Below are positions 54,828-63,810 of a DNA stretch of 64,000 nucleotides, piece by piece (within the stretch, counting starts at the first letter, position 1; each line of letters starts with the position of its first letter). Under the pieces are notes generated by a model. It was not told the DNA's origin, did no database searches, and saw only the letters and a program-made list of their open reading frames with translations. The position numbers and the translations under genes are program-made. The stretch is from positions 1 through 64,000 of the forward strand of contig NZ_JAVDXV010000001.1 of the NCBI RefSeq assembly GCF_031458115.1, in the 5' to 3' direction. Source of the DNA: Pelomonas asaccharophilus_A (lineage in GTDB: Bacteria; Pseudomonadota; Gammaproteobacteria; Burkholderiales; Burkholderiaceae_C).

Positions 54828-56080
54828 ACGCGGTGCTGACCGGCTTCCAGGCCAAGCTGCAGTCGCTGTGGAAGCGCGACGGCGGCGAGGACGCCAGCGT
54901 GCCGGTGCGCGACTGGGTGTCCACATCCGCCGGCCGGCCCACGCAGCTGCAGGGCTTCGACGTGACCATGGTCTGGGTCGTGCTGTCGCTGATGGCCTTC
55001 GGCCTGCTGATGGTCTATTCGGCGTCCATCGCGCTGCCCGACAACCCGCGCTTCTCCAAGTACCTGCCCACGCATTTCCTGACGCGGCACATGGTGGCCA
55101 TCGGCTTTGCGCTGGTGGCGGGTCTGGTGACCGTGCAGATCCCCGTCGCCGTGTGGGAGCGCTGGGCGCCGTGGGTGTTCGTCGTCGCGCTGGTGCTGCT
55201 GGTGCTGGTGCTGATCCCCGGTGTCGGCAAGGTGGTCTATGGCGCGCGGCGCTGGATCCCGCTGGGCGTCATGAACTTCCAGCCGTCGGAGCTGGCCAAG
55301 TTCGGCATCGCGCTGTATGCGGCCAACTACATGATGCGCAAGATGGACGCGCGGGAGAACTTCTTCCAGGCCGTCACGCCGATGGCGATCTCGCTGGCCT
55401 TCGTGGGCCTGCTGCTGCTGGCCGAGCCGGACATGGGCGCCTTCATGGTCATCGCCTGCATCGCGATGGGCATCCTGTTCCTGGGCGGTGTCAACGGCCG
55501 CATGTTCCTGCTGATCACGCTGGTGCTGGTGGGCGCCTTCGTGCTGATGATCAGCTTCAGCGAGTTCCGCCGCGAGCGCATCTTTGCCTACCTCAACCCC
55601 TGGGATGAGAAGTACGCCCAGGGCAAGGCCTACCAGCTGACGCACAGCCTCATCGCGTTCGGCCGCGGCGAATGGGTGGGGCAGGGCCTGGGCAGCAGCG
55701 TCGAGAAGCTGCACTACCTGCCCGAGGCTCACACCGACTTCCTGCTGGCCGTCATCGGCGAGGAGCTGGGCTTTGTCGGCGTGGCCGTGGTCATCCTCGC
55801 GTTCTTCTGGCTGACGCGCCGCTGCTTCCTGATCGGCCGCCAGGCCATCGCGCTGGACCGCGTGTTCGCCGGGCTGTACGCGCAGGGCATAGGCATCTGG
55901 CTGGGCGGCCAGGCCTTCATCAACATGGGCGTGAACCTGGGCGCGCTGCCCACCAAGGGGCTGACGCTGCCGCTGCTGAGCTTTGGCGGCTCGGCCATCC
56001 TGATGAACTGCATTGCCCTGGCGGTGGTGTTGCGCATCGACTTGGAGAACAGGCAGATGATGCGCGGAGGGCGGTCATGA
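54824..56080 (+). CDS. ftsW: Septal peptidoglycan glycosyltransferase FtsW
   Basis: This 418-residue SEDS-family polymerase has about ten membrane helices and polymerises lipid II at the septum with FtsI. Family motifs include YGARRWIPLGVMNFQPSELAKFG, AEPDMG, GQGLGSSVEKLHYLPEAHTDF (with the conserved Glu-Ala-His-Thr-Asp) and LLSFGGSA. The first 40 residues are a soluble tail. It starts with GTG at 54824, overlapping the murD stop (GTGA). Confidence 0.96.
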   Translation: MNAVLTGFQAKLQSLWKRDGGEDASVPVRDWVSTSAGRPTQLQGFDVTMVWVVLSLMAFGLLMVYSASIALPDNPRFSKYLPTHFLTRHMVAIGFALVAGLVTVQIPVAVWERWAPWVFVVALVLLVLVLIPGVGKVVYGARRWIPLGVMNFQPSELAKFGIALYAANYMMRKMDARENFFQAVTPMAISLAFVGLLLLAEPDMGAFMVIACIAMGILFLGGVNGRMFLLITLVLVGAFVLMISFSEFRRERIFAYLNPWDEKYAQGKAYQLTHSLIAFGRGEWVGQGLGSSVEKLHYLPEAHTDFLLAVIGEELGFVGVAVVILAFFWLTRRCFLIGRQAIALDRVFAGLYAQGIGIWLGGQAFINMGVNLGALPTKGLTLPLLSFGGSAILMNCIALAVVLRIDLENRQMMRGGRS

Positions 56081-57156
56081 GCGCCGAGCGGCATCTCGTC
56101 GTGATGGCCGCCGGCACCGGCGGCCACGTCATTCCCGGCCTGGCCGTCGCCGAGGAAATGCAGCGCCGCGGCTGGACCGTGTCATGGATCGGCACGCCGC
56201 ATGGCATGGAGAACCGGCTGGTGCCGGCGCGTGGCATCGAGCTGGACGCGCTGCCATTTGCCGGCCTGCGCGGCAAGGGGCTCAAGCACACGCTGCGCGG
56301 CATCGTCGGCTTCTTCAAGTCGCTGGGTGCGGCCAGGCGTGTCTACGAGCAGCGCCGCGCGACGGCCGTGCTGGGCATGGGCGGCTATGTCTGCGTGCCG
56401 GCCGGCCTGACGGCCGCGCTGACGGGTCGACCGCTGATGCTGGTCAATGCCGATGCGGCCATGCTGAAGAGCAACTTCGCGCTGAAGCCGTTCGCGAAGC
56501 GCATCGCGTTTGGCTTTGATGGCGCGGCGGCGGCCTCCACGTCGGGCGCGGTGGTCAGCGGCAACCCGGTGCGTGCCGAGATCGAGGCGCTGCCGTTGCC
56601 AGCCGAGCGTTTCGCCGATCGCATCGGGCCTCTGCGGCTCTTGGTGCTGGGCGGTTCACTAGGCGCGCGCGCGTTGAACCAGGCTCTGCCGCAGGCGCTG
56701 GCGCTGTGGCCGGAAGACCAACGCCCACAGGTACTGCATCAGTCGGGCCAGGACCACCTGGGCGCCGTTTGGCAGGCCTACACCGATGCGGGCCTGGCGG
56801 CCGAGGTGCGGCCCTTCATTGACGACATGGCCGCCGCGCTGGCCTGGGCCGACGTGGTGGTGTGCCGCGCGGGCGCCATCACCGTCAGCGAACTGTGCGC
56901 GGCCGGCTGCGCGGCGGTGCTGGTGCCGCTGGTGGTCAGCACCACCTCGCACCAGCGCGACAACGCGGTGTTCATGGCCCAGCACGGCGCGGCGATCCAC
57001 CTGCCGCAGGCCGAGCTGACGCCGCAGAAGCTGCACGAACTGTTGAGCGGCCTGGACCGCGCATTGCTGCTGGCCATGGGCGAGAAGGCGCGCTCGCTGG
57101 CGAGGCCACGTGCGGCGGCTCGCGTGGCGGACGAGATCGAAGGAATGTTGAAGTGA
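56077..57156 (+). CDS. murG: Lipid II synthase MurG (UDP-GlcNAc transferase)
   Basis: This 359-residue GT-B glycosyltransferase adds GlcNAc to lipid I on the inner face of the membrane. It has the glycine loops AAGTGGHVIPGLAVAEEM and GGSLGARALNQALPQ, and the C-terminal nucleotide-sugar site ITVSELCAAGCAAVLVPL. The HEQN motif common in other MurGs is replaced by LMLVNADAAML, a variant I associate with this bacterial group. It starts at an ATG that overlaps the ftsW stop (ATGA). Confidence 0.95.
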   Translation: MSAERHLVVMAAGTGGHVIPGLAVAEEMQRRGWTVSWIGTPHGMENRLVPARGIELDALPFAGLRGKGLKHTLRGIVGFFKSLGAARRVYEQRRATAVLGMGGYVCVPAGLTAALTGRPLMLVNADAAMLKSNFALKPFAKRIAFGFDGAAAASTSGAVVSGNPVRAEIEALPLPAERFADRIGPLRLLVLGGSLGARALNQALPQALALWPEDQRPQVLHQSGQDHLGAVWQAYTDAGLAAEVRPFIDDMAAALAWADVVVCRAGAITVSELCAAGCAAVLVPLVVSTTSHQRDNAVFMAQHGAAIHLPQAELTPQKLHELLSGLDRALLLAMGEKARSLARPRAAARVADEIEGMLK

Positions 57157-58541
57157 AGCACGCGGTTCAACGACTGCATTTCGTGGGCATCGGCGGCGCC
57201 GGCATGAGCGGCATCGCCGAGATCCTGCACAACCTGGGCTTTGCGGTCAGCGGCTCCGATGCCGCCGAGAGCGCGACGACCGAGCGCCTGCGCGCGCTGG
57301 GCCTGCGTGTGGAGATCGGCCATGCGGCGCCGCATATCGGCGATGCACAGGCGCTGGTCACCAGCACGGCCGTCGCTGCCGACAACCCCGAGGTGCTGGC
57401 CGCTCGCGCACGACAGATCCCGGTCGTGCCGCGCGCCGTCATGCTGGCCGAGCTGATGCGGCTGCGCCGCGGCATCGCCATCGCCGGCACGCATGGCAAG
57501 ACCACCACGACCTCGCTGGTCACCGCCATCCTCGTGGAAGCGGGCCTGGACCCGACCTTCGTCATCGGCGGCAAGCTGAATGCGGCCGGCGCCAACTCGC
57601 GGCTGGGCCAGGGCGAGTTCATCGTCGTGGAGGCCGACGAAAGCGATGCATCCTTCCTGAAGCTCAGCCCCGTGCTGTCCGTCGTCACCAACATTGACGA
57701 GGACCACATGGACACCTATGGCCATTCGGTCGACAAGCTGTATGCGGCCTTCGTCGAGTTTCTGCACCGCATGCCGTTCTACGGCGCGGCCGTGGTGTGC
57801 GCGGACGATGCCGGCGTGCGCGCCATCCTGGGCCGCATCGAGCGGCCAGTGGTCAGCTACGGCCTGAGCGAAGGCGTCAGCGTGCGCGCGGTCAACGTGC
57901 AGGCGTTGGCCGGCGCGCAGATGCGCTTCACCTGCCAGCGCGAGGAAGCACCCGATCTGGACGTGCTGCTGAACCTGGCCGGCGAGCACAACGTGCGCAA
58001 TGCGCTGGCGGCCATCGCGATCGCGATGGAACTGGACTGCCCGGACGCGGCCATCCAGAAGGCGCTGGCCAGCTTCTCCGGCGTGGGCCGCCGCTTCGAG
58101 AAGCACGGCGAATGGCCCGCCGCCGATGGCGGTCGCTTCTCGCTGATCGACGACTACGGCCACCACCCGGTGGAGATGGCCGCGGTGCTGGCCGCCGCGC
58201 GCGGCGCCTACCCGGGCCGCCGCCTGGTGCTGGCCTTCCAGCCGCATCGCTACACGCGCACGCGTGACTGCTTCGCCGATTTCGTGCGCGTGATGAAGTG
58301 TGCCGACGTGGTGTTGCTGACCGAGGTGTACTCGGCCGGCGAGGCACCGATTGACGGTGCTACCGGCCGCGCGCTGGCCGACGCCATCGGCACGCCGCAC
58401 TTCGTCAACACCGTGGCCGACATGCCCGCCGCGCTGGCGCGCATGACGCGCGACGGCGATGTCGTCATCGGCATGGGCGCCGGCTCCATGAGCAGCCTGC
58501 CGGTGCGCGTGAACCAGCATTTCCAAGGAGGCGCAGCATGA
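57153..58541 (+). CDS. murC: UDP-MurNAc--L-alanine ligase MurC
   Basis: This 462-residue ligase adds the first stem-peptide residue to UDP-MurNAc. It has the N-terminal FVGIGGAGMSGIAE motif, the ATP motif GTHGKTTT (about residue 112), VVEADESDASFL, and DYGHHPVEM in the C-terminal domain. It starts with GTG at 57153, overlapping murG by four bases. Its stop overlaps the ddlB start. Confidence 0.97.
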   Translation: MKHAVQRLHFVGIGGAGMSGIAEILHNLGFAVSGSDAAESATTERLRALGLRVEIGHAAPHIGDAQALVTSTAVAADNPEVLAARARQIPVVPRAVMLAELMRLRRGIAIAGTHGKTTTTSLVTAILVEAGLDPTFVIGGKLNAAGANSRLGQGEFIVVEADESDASFLKLSPVLSVVTNIDEDHMDTYGHSVDKLYAAFVEFLHRMPFYGAAVVCADDAGVRAILGRIERPVVSYGLSEGVSVRAVNVQALAGAQMRFTCQREEAPDLDVLLNLAGEHNVRNALAAIAIAMELDCPDAAIQKALASFSGVGRRFEKHGEWPAADGGRFSLIDDYGHHPVEMAAVLAAARGAYPGRRLVLAFQPHRYTRTRDCFADFVRVMKCADVVLLTEVYSAGEAPIDGATGRALADAIGTPHFVNTVADMPAALARMTRDGDVVIGMGAGSMSSLPVRVNQHFQGGAA

Positions 58542-59509
58542 CGTCGCCTGTCAACCTGAACATCGATGCCAAGTCGCTCGGCAAGGTGGCCGTGCTGTTT
58601 GGCGGCACCAGCGCCGAGCGGCCGGTGTCGCTGATGAGCGGCACCAACGTGCTGGAGGCGCTGACCTCCATCGGTGTCGATGCCCACGCCTTCGATCCCG
58701 CCGAGCGCCCGCTGCAGGCGCTGAAGGACGAGGGCTTCGAGCGCGCCTTCATCGCGCTGCACGGTCGCGGCGGCGAGGACGGCACGCTGCAGGGCGCACT
58801 CGAATGGCTGGGTATTCCGTATACCGGCTCCGGCGTGACGGCCTCCGGCGTCGCGATGGACAAGACCATGACCAAGCGCGTCTGGGGCACCGAAGGCCTG
58901 CCGACGCCGCAGTACCTGGCGCTGGCCCGCGCCGAGCTGACGCGCGAGCGCATCCGCACCATTCCCGATGAACTGGGCCTGCCCGTCATCGTGAAGCCGC
59001 CGCACGAGGGTTCCAGCATCGGCATCACCAAGGCCGCGGGCTATTCCGACATGCAGGGCGCCGTCGAGCTGGCGCTGGGCTTCGATGACGAACTGCTGTT
59101 CGAGCAATGCATCGAAGGCCCCGAGGTCACCTGCGCCGTGCTGGGCCAGGGCGACACGGCCGTCGCGCTGCCGGTCGTCGAGATCCGCGCCGAGGGCGGC
59201 GACTACAGCTATGAGAACAAGTACGTGTCCAACGACACCAAGTACCTGTTCGGCACGCTGCCCGCCGCGCTGGAGGCCGAGATCCAGCAGCTGGTGTTGA
59301 AGGCCTACCGCCTGCTGGGCTGCCGCGGCTGGGGGCGCGCGGACCTGATGCTGCGCAAGGTCGACATGAAGCCCTTCCTGCTGGAGATGAACACCAGCCC
59401 CGGCATGACCTCGCATTCGCTGGTGCCCAAGGCCGCCCAGGCCGTGGGCATCGCCTACCCGCAGCTGTGCCTGTGGCTGCTGTCGCAAGCGAGGCTGGAC
59501 CGGAAGTGA
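58538..59509 (+). CDS. ddlB: D-alanine--D-alanine ligase
   Basis: This 323-residue ATP-grasp ligase makes the D-Ala-D-Ala dipeptide used by MurF. It shows VAVLFGGTSAERPVSLMSG at the N-terminus, IALHGRGGEDGTLQGALE, GSGVTASGVAMDKTMTK, and the C-terminal DLMLRKVDMKPFLLEMNTSPGMTSHSLVP. Length matches DdlB. It overlaps murC at its start and ftsQ at its end (GTGA). Confidence 0.97.
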   Translation: MTSPVNLNIDAKSLGKVAVLFGGTSAERPVSLMSGTNVLEALTSIGVDAHAFDPAERPLQALKDEGFERAFIALHGRGGEDGTLQGALEWLGIPYTGSGVTASGVAMDKTMTKRVWGTEGLPTPQYLALARAELTRERIRTIPDELGLPVIVKPPHEGSSIGITKAAGYSDMQGAVELALGFDDELLFEQCIEGPEVTCAVLGQGDTAVALPVVEIRAEGGDYSYENKYVSNDTKYLFGTLPAALEAEIQQLVLKAYRLLGCRGWGRADLMLRKVDMKPFLLEMNTSPGMTSHSLVPKAAQAVGIAYPQLCLWLLSQARLDRK

Positions 59510-60333
59510 ACTCCGCCCTCGCCACCGCTGCATTGCCCGCCGACGTTCGCCTGATGAACGTCGTGTCGGCGCTGCTCGTCGCCGCCCTGCTGGGCACGGC
59601 GGCGTGGACGGCGGTGCGCTGGGCGGTGCGGTTGCCGGCTTTCAATCTGCGCGCCATTCACGTGGAGGGCGATGTCAGCCGCAACAGCGTTGCGTCGCTG
59701 CGCGCCAATGCGCTGCCGCGCTTGCATGGGTCCTTCCTCAGCATGAACCTGAAGGACGGCCGCGCCGCGTTCGAGGCCGTGCCCTGGGTGAGGCACGCGC
59801 AGCTGACCCGTGTCTGGCCCATGCAGCTCAAGGTCAGGCTGGAGGAGCACCGCGCCGCAGCCTACTGGGAGGCGCGGGCCGAAGGGGCCGACGCCGCGAC
59901 CGAGGCGGCCGCCGAGCGCGCGCTGGTCAACAGTTTCGGCGAAGTCTTCCAGGCCAACCTGGGCGACGTGGAGGACGAAACCCTGCCCGTGCTGGCCGGC
60001 CCGGCGCATGCGGCCGCCAGCATGTTGCAGATGTGGCGCGCGCTGTCGCCCGCCGCCGAGAAGCTGGGCGAGAGCATCGAACGGCTGGACCTGTCCGGCC
60101 GCGGCTCCTGGCGGGCCACCTTTGGCAGCGGCGCCGTCGTCGAGCTGGGGCGTGGCGCCTTGCCGGAAGTCGCCGAACGCTTCGGGCGCTTCGCCCAAAC
60201 CATCACGCAGGTCACGGCGAACTACCACAGCCCCTTGCTGTCCGCCGATCTGCGCCACGTCGACGGCTACGCGGTCAAGCTGCGCGGCGTGACGACCGAG
60301 ATTCCGGGGAAACCCGTAAATAGAAAACGTTGA
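59506..60333 (+). CDS. ftsQ: Cell division protein FtsQ
   Basis: This 275-residue bitopic protein has one membrane helix near residues 16-40 and a periplasmic POTRA domain (FNLRAIHVEGDVSRNSVASLRANALP) followed by a beta domain. It links FtsL and FtsB to the early divisome. The GTG at 59506 overlaps the ddlB stop; a longer frame from 59467 lies within ddlB. It ends 8 bases before the ftsA start. Confidence 0.95.
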   Translation: MNSALATAALPADVRLMNVVSALLVAALLGTAAWTAVRWAVRLPAFNLRAIHVEGDVSRNSVASLRANALPRLHGSFLSMNLKDGRAAFEAVPWVRHAQLTRVWPMQLKVRLEEHRAAAYWEARAEGADAATEAAAERALVNSFGEVFQANLGDVEDETLPVLAGPAHAAASMLQMWRALSPAAEKLGESIERLDLSGRGSWRATFGSGAVVELGRGALPEVAERFGRFAQTITQVTANYHSPLLSADLRHVDGYAVKLRGVTTEIPGKPVNRKR

Positions 60334-60341
60334 GGACGGAC

Positions 60342-61571
60342 ATGCCCAAGGAATACAAGGATCTGGTCGTCGGCCTGGATATTGGCACCGCCAAGATCAT
60401 GGCCGTCGTCGCCGAGGTTTTGCCGGGCGGCGAATTGCGCATTGCCGGCTTGGGCGTGGCGCCTTCGCACGGCCTCAAGCGCGGCGTCGTCGTCAATATC
60501 GACGCGACCGTGCAGTCCATCCAGCAGGCCTTGAAAGAGGCCGAAATGATGGCCGACTGCAAAATATCCAGGGTTTACACGGGGATAACCGGTAGCCATA
60601 TCCGCGGCCAGAACTCCACCGGCATGGTCATCGTGCGCGACAAGGAGGTCACGCCCGTTGATGTGACCCGCGTCGTCGAAACCGCCAAGGCCATCAATAT
60701 TCCCAACGACCAGCGCCTGCTGCTGGTCGAGCCGCAGGAATTCGTCATCGACGGCCACGAGGTGAAAGAACCCATTGGCATGAGCGGCGGCCGGCTGGAG
60801 GTCAAGGTCCATATCGTGACCGGCGCCCAAAGTGCCGCGGAAAACATTGTCAAATGCGTGCGCCGCTGTGGTTTGGAGGTCGATCAGCTGGTTTTGAACC
60901 CCAGCGCGTCCAGCCATGCAGCGCTGACCGCCGACGAACGCGACCTGGGGGTGGCGCTGGTGGATATCGGCGCCGGCACCACCGATGTGGCGATATTCAC
61001 CGGCGGCTCCATCCGCCATACCGCCGTCATTCCCATCGCCGGTGACCTGATCACCTCCGATATTGCGATGGCGCTGCGCACGCCGACCAAGGATGCCGAG
61101 GAAATCAAGGTCGAGCACGGCGTCGCCAAGCAGCTGCTGGCCGACCCATCCGACCAGGTGGAAGTGCCCGGTCTGGGTGACCGCAACCCCCGCATGCTGT
61201 CCAAGCAGGCGCTGGCCGGTGTCATCGAACCGCGTGTCGAGGAAATCTTTTCGCTGGTGCATCAGGTCATTCGCGAGTCTGGGTATGAGGAATTGCTTTC
61301 CAGCGGCATCGTGTTGACCGGCGGATCGGCCGTCATGCCCGGCATGGTGGAACTCGCCGAGGACATTTTTCTGAAACCCGTCCGGCGCGGGCTGCCCACC
61401 TATTCGGGGGCCCTTTACGACATGGTGGCGAATCCCCGCTCGGCCACCGTCATGGGCCTGCTTGAGGAAGCGCGGCTGTCGCGCAACCGGGGTTTCAAGG
61501 CTGCCCAGCAGGCCGGCTCGGTGCAAACCCTGCTCGGTCGGGTGAAGGACTGGTTCATGGGTAGTTTCTGA
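60342..61571 (+). CDS. ftsA: Cell division protein FtsA
   Basis: This 409-residue actin-like ATPase tethers FtsZ filaments to the membrane. It has the phosphate loops VVGLDIGTAKIMAVVAEV and ALVDIGAGTTDVAIFTGG, the 1C subdomain, and a C-terminal amphipathic helix (LLGRVKDWFMGSF) for membrane binding. The ATG at 60342 is preceded by GAGG at 60332-60335. Codon use here is slightly less GC-rich than in neighbouring genes, but not clearly foreign. Confidence 0.97.
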   Translation: MPKEYKDLVVGLDIGTAKIMAVVAEVLPGGELRIAGLGVAPSHGLKRGVVVNIDATVQSIQQALKEAEMMADCKISRVYTGITGSHIRGQNSTGMVIVRDKEVTPVDVTRVVETAKAINIPNDQRLLLVEPQEFVIDGHEVKEPIGMSGGRLEVKVHIVTGAQSAAENIVKCVRRCGLEVDQLVLNPSASSHAALTADERDLGVALVDIGAGTTDVAIFTGGSIRHTAVIPIAGDLITSDIAMALRTPTKDAEEIKVEHGVAKQLLADPSDQVEVPGLGDRNPRMLSKQALAGVIEPRVEEIFSLVHQVIRESGYEELLSSGIVLTGGSAVMPGMVELAEDIFLKPVRRGLPTYSGALYDMVANPRSATVMGLLEEARLSRNRGFKAAQQAGSVQTLLGRVKDWFMGSF

Positions 61572-61665
61572 ACCGTCGCACGCACCCCTAAGAAGCGTAA
61601 AAAATTCGTTGTACGTCTAGTCAATCTATCTGTGCTAAAGGCACAATTGCAGTAGGAGGTTTGAT

Positions 61666-62910
61666 ATGCCCATCGAGATGATCGAAGAGTTTGACCAAGG
61701 CACCCAAATCAAGGTGATCGGGGTCGGTGGTGGCGGTGGCAACGCCGTGGACCACATGATCGCCCAGGGCGTTCAAGGGGTTGAATTCATCTGCGCGAAT
61801 ACCGACGCGCAGGCGCTCAACCGCTCCAAGGCCGACCAATTGCTGCAACTCGGTTCCACCGGCCTGGGCGCCGGTGCCAAACCCGAAATGGGCAAGGCCG
61901 CCGCCGAGGAAGCCGAATCCCGCATCCGCGAATCCATCGCCGGCGCCAATATGCTGTTCATCACCGCCGGCATGGGTGGTGGTACCGGCACGGGTGCTGC
62001 GCCGGTGATCGCACGCGTGGCCAAGGAAATGGGCATCCTGACGGTGGGCGTGGTCACCAAACCCTTCGATTTCGAAGGCGGCCGCCGCGCCAAGGCGGCC
62101 GATGCCGGCCTGGCCGAGCTGGAAGCCAATGTCGACTCGCTGATCGTCGTGCTGAACGACAAGCTGCTGGATGTACTGGGCGACGACGTTACGCAGGATC
62201 AGGCCTTCGCGCACGCCAATGACGTGCTGAAGAACGCCGTTGGCGGCATTTCCGACATCATCCACATCCCGGGCCTGGTCAACGTCGACTTCGAAGACGT
62301 CAAGACCGTCATGAGCGAACCCGGCAAGGCCATGATGGGCACGGCCCAGGCCACCGGCCCGGACCGCGCCGCCAAGGCCGCTGAAGCCGCCGTCGCCTGC
62401 CCGCTGCTGGAAGGCATCGACCTGTCGGGCGCGCGTGGCGTGCTGGTGCTGATCGCCGCCGGCCGCAGCAACTTCAAGCTCAGCGAGTCGCGCAACGCAA
62501 TGAACGCCATCAAGCGTTACGCGTCCGACGAAGCGCACGTCATCTTCGGCACCGCCTATGACGAGTCGCTGGGCGACGCGCTGCGCGTGACCGTCATCGC
62601 CACTGGCCTGACTGCCGGCCGCGCGCGCCAGCAGGCGCCGCTGCAAGTGGTGCAGACCCAGCAAGTGGTGCGCAACGGCACCGACGGCATGGCCATGCCG
62701 GTGCTGACCAACGCCGTCGCGATGGGTGCGCAGGCCGGCACGCAGCCGGCCAACGTGGGCGTGGGCCTGGGTGACTTTGCCAACGCCAATGTGCCCAGCG
62801 TGTGGCGCCATGGCCGTTCGGGCAGCGCGGCCGCCAAGGTCGAGGCGCTGTCGTCCAACGGCATGGACGAGATCGAGATCCCGGCCTTCCTGCGCAAGCA
62901 GGCTGACTGA
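61666..62910 (+). CDS. ftsZ: Cell division protein FtsZ
   Basis: This 414-residue tubulin-like GTPase forms the Z-ring. It has the GTP signature GGGTGTGAAPV (about residue 105), the T7 catalytic loop (NVDFEDV), a linker of about 70 residues, and the C-terminal peptide DEIEIPAFLRKQAD that binds FtsA. The ATG at 61666 follows a near-perfect TAGGAGGT at 61653-61660. A 94-base AT-rich gap from ftsA may hold an extra promoter. A strong terminator ends the cluster. Confidence 0.98.
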   Translation: MPIEMIEEFDQGTQIKVIGVGGGGGNAVDHMIAQGVQGVEFICANTDAQALNRSKADQLLQLGSTGLGAGAKPEMGKAAAEEAESRIRESIAGANMLFITAGMGGGTGTGAAPVIARVAKEMGILTVGVVTKPFDFEGGRRAKAADAGLAELEANVDSLIVVLNDKLLDVLGDDVTQDQAFAHANDVLKNAVGGISDIIHIPGLVNVDFEDVKTVMSEPGKAMMGTAQATGPDRAAKAAEAAVACPLLEGIDLSGARGVLVLIAAGRSNFKLSESRNAMNAIKRYASDEAHVIFGTAYDESLGDALRVTVIATGLTAGRARQQAPLQVVQTQQVVRNGTDGMAMPVLTNAVAMGAQAGTQPANVGVGLGDFANANVPSVWRHGRSGSAAAKVEALSSNGMDEIEIPAFLRKQAD

Positions 62911-62942
62911 AGACCAAGCCGCCCCCCGGCCCTCTCCGCTGC

Positions 62943-62972
62943 AAAGGCAAGCCCATCGGGCTTGCCTTTTTT
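62943..62972 (+). terminator. Rho-independent terminator of the dcw cluster
   Basis: A 12-bp stem (AAAGGCAAGCCC at 62943-62954 with its complement at 62958-62969) has a three-base ATC loop and is followed by TTT, 32 bases past the ftsZ stop. It ends against the convergent hydrolase gene. Confidence 0.92.
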
Positions 62973-63793
62973 CATGGCAGGTTGGGCGATGCGATGAACG
63001 CTGTGCTGCGGGCGATGACGTCCGCGTCGATCAACAGGCGGCGGTGGCCCAGGCCTGTGACGCGCTCCAGCTGCGAACCCGGCCACGCGGCATGCAGGGC
63101 CGTCGATGCGGCAAACGGCACCGTGCGGTCCTCGGCGTCGTGCACGATGAGGCCAGGGTGACGCAGGCCGGGCAGCAGCCGCTCCAGATCCACGCAGCCC
63201 ATGCGCGTGCCGATGAACCCCTCCACCCAGCCGGCGAACGCGGCGGCATCCGCGGGTCCCAGGCCGTGCATGGCGGCCAGGCCCTTGACCATGGGCGTCA
63301 GCGACGACGGGCCGGCCAGATGCACGCTGCGCTGCACCCGCAGCCCATGTGCAAATGCCAGCAGCGCCGCGGCCGAGCCCATGGAATGACTGATGACGGC
63401 ATGGACCTCGCCGATGTCGGCCGCGACGGCGCGCAGCGCGCGTGCGGCGTGAACGACGCTGGCTGCGTGGCCGCCCGAGTCGCCATGCCCCGGCAGGTCG
63501 AACAGCGTCACCGAGAAGCCGGCGGCGACCAGGGGTTGCACAAAGCCCAGCAGGTGGGCGCCGCGGCTGTTCCAGCCATGCACGAGGAGCACGCGTGGGC
63601 CGGCGCCCAGCGTCCAGCGTGCGAGCTTGTGGCCCTCGTGGCGCAGCGCGGGCTCGGCATCGGCGGCCAGTGCAGCACGTTCCTCGGGCCTCAGCGGCAC
63701 GCGTTCGGGAGCAGAGAAGGCGTGACGGGCGGCGGCCATGCGGCCGTCACTGGCGGCGTCGGGCTGGGCTCGCAGGGGCAGGGCGGCGTTCAT
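62972..63793 (-). CDS. Alpha/beta hydrolase
   Basis: This 273-residue protein has an alpha/beta-hydrolase fold: the oxyanion loop HGWNSRG (about residue 72), a nucleophile elbow reading SHSMGS (about residue 136, so Ser-x-Ser-x-Gly rather than Gly-x-Ser-x-Gly), an acid in HDAEDRTVPF and the catalytic His in GLGHRRLL. It may cleave an ester or lactone; the substrate is unknown. It is convergent with ftsZ and follows a truncated SDR gene by 17 bases in the same direction, so the two probably form an operon. In many betaproteobacteria lpxC is next after ftsZ; it is not here. Confidence 0.88.
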   Translation of the reverse strand: MNAALPLRAQPDAASDGRMAAARHAFSAPERVPLRPEERAALAADAEPALRHEGHKLARWTLGAGPRVLLVHGWNSRGAHLLGFVQPLVAAGFSVTLFDLPGHGDSGGHAASVVHAARALRAVAADIGEVHAVISHSMGSAAALLAFAHGLRVQRSVHLAGPSSLTPMVKGLAAMHGLGPADAAAFAGWVEGFIGTRMGCVDLERLLPGLRHPGLIVHDAEDRTVPFAASTALHAAWPGSQLERVTGLGHRRLLIDADVIARSTAFIASPNLP

Positions 63794-63810
63794 CGCGGAC
63801 TCCTGCGCGT

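Noticed and set aside
60342..61571. ftsA as a recently transferred gene because of slightly different codon use
   Set aside because: The shift is mild, the gene is in its expected place, and the sequence is normal for the family.
61572..61665. A sigma-70 promoter for ftsZ in the ftsA-ftsZ gap
   Set aside because: A TTGTAC is present but no convincing -10 lies at the right spacing; only the ribosome binding site is clear.
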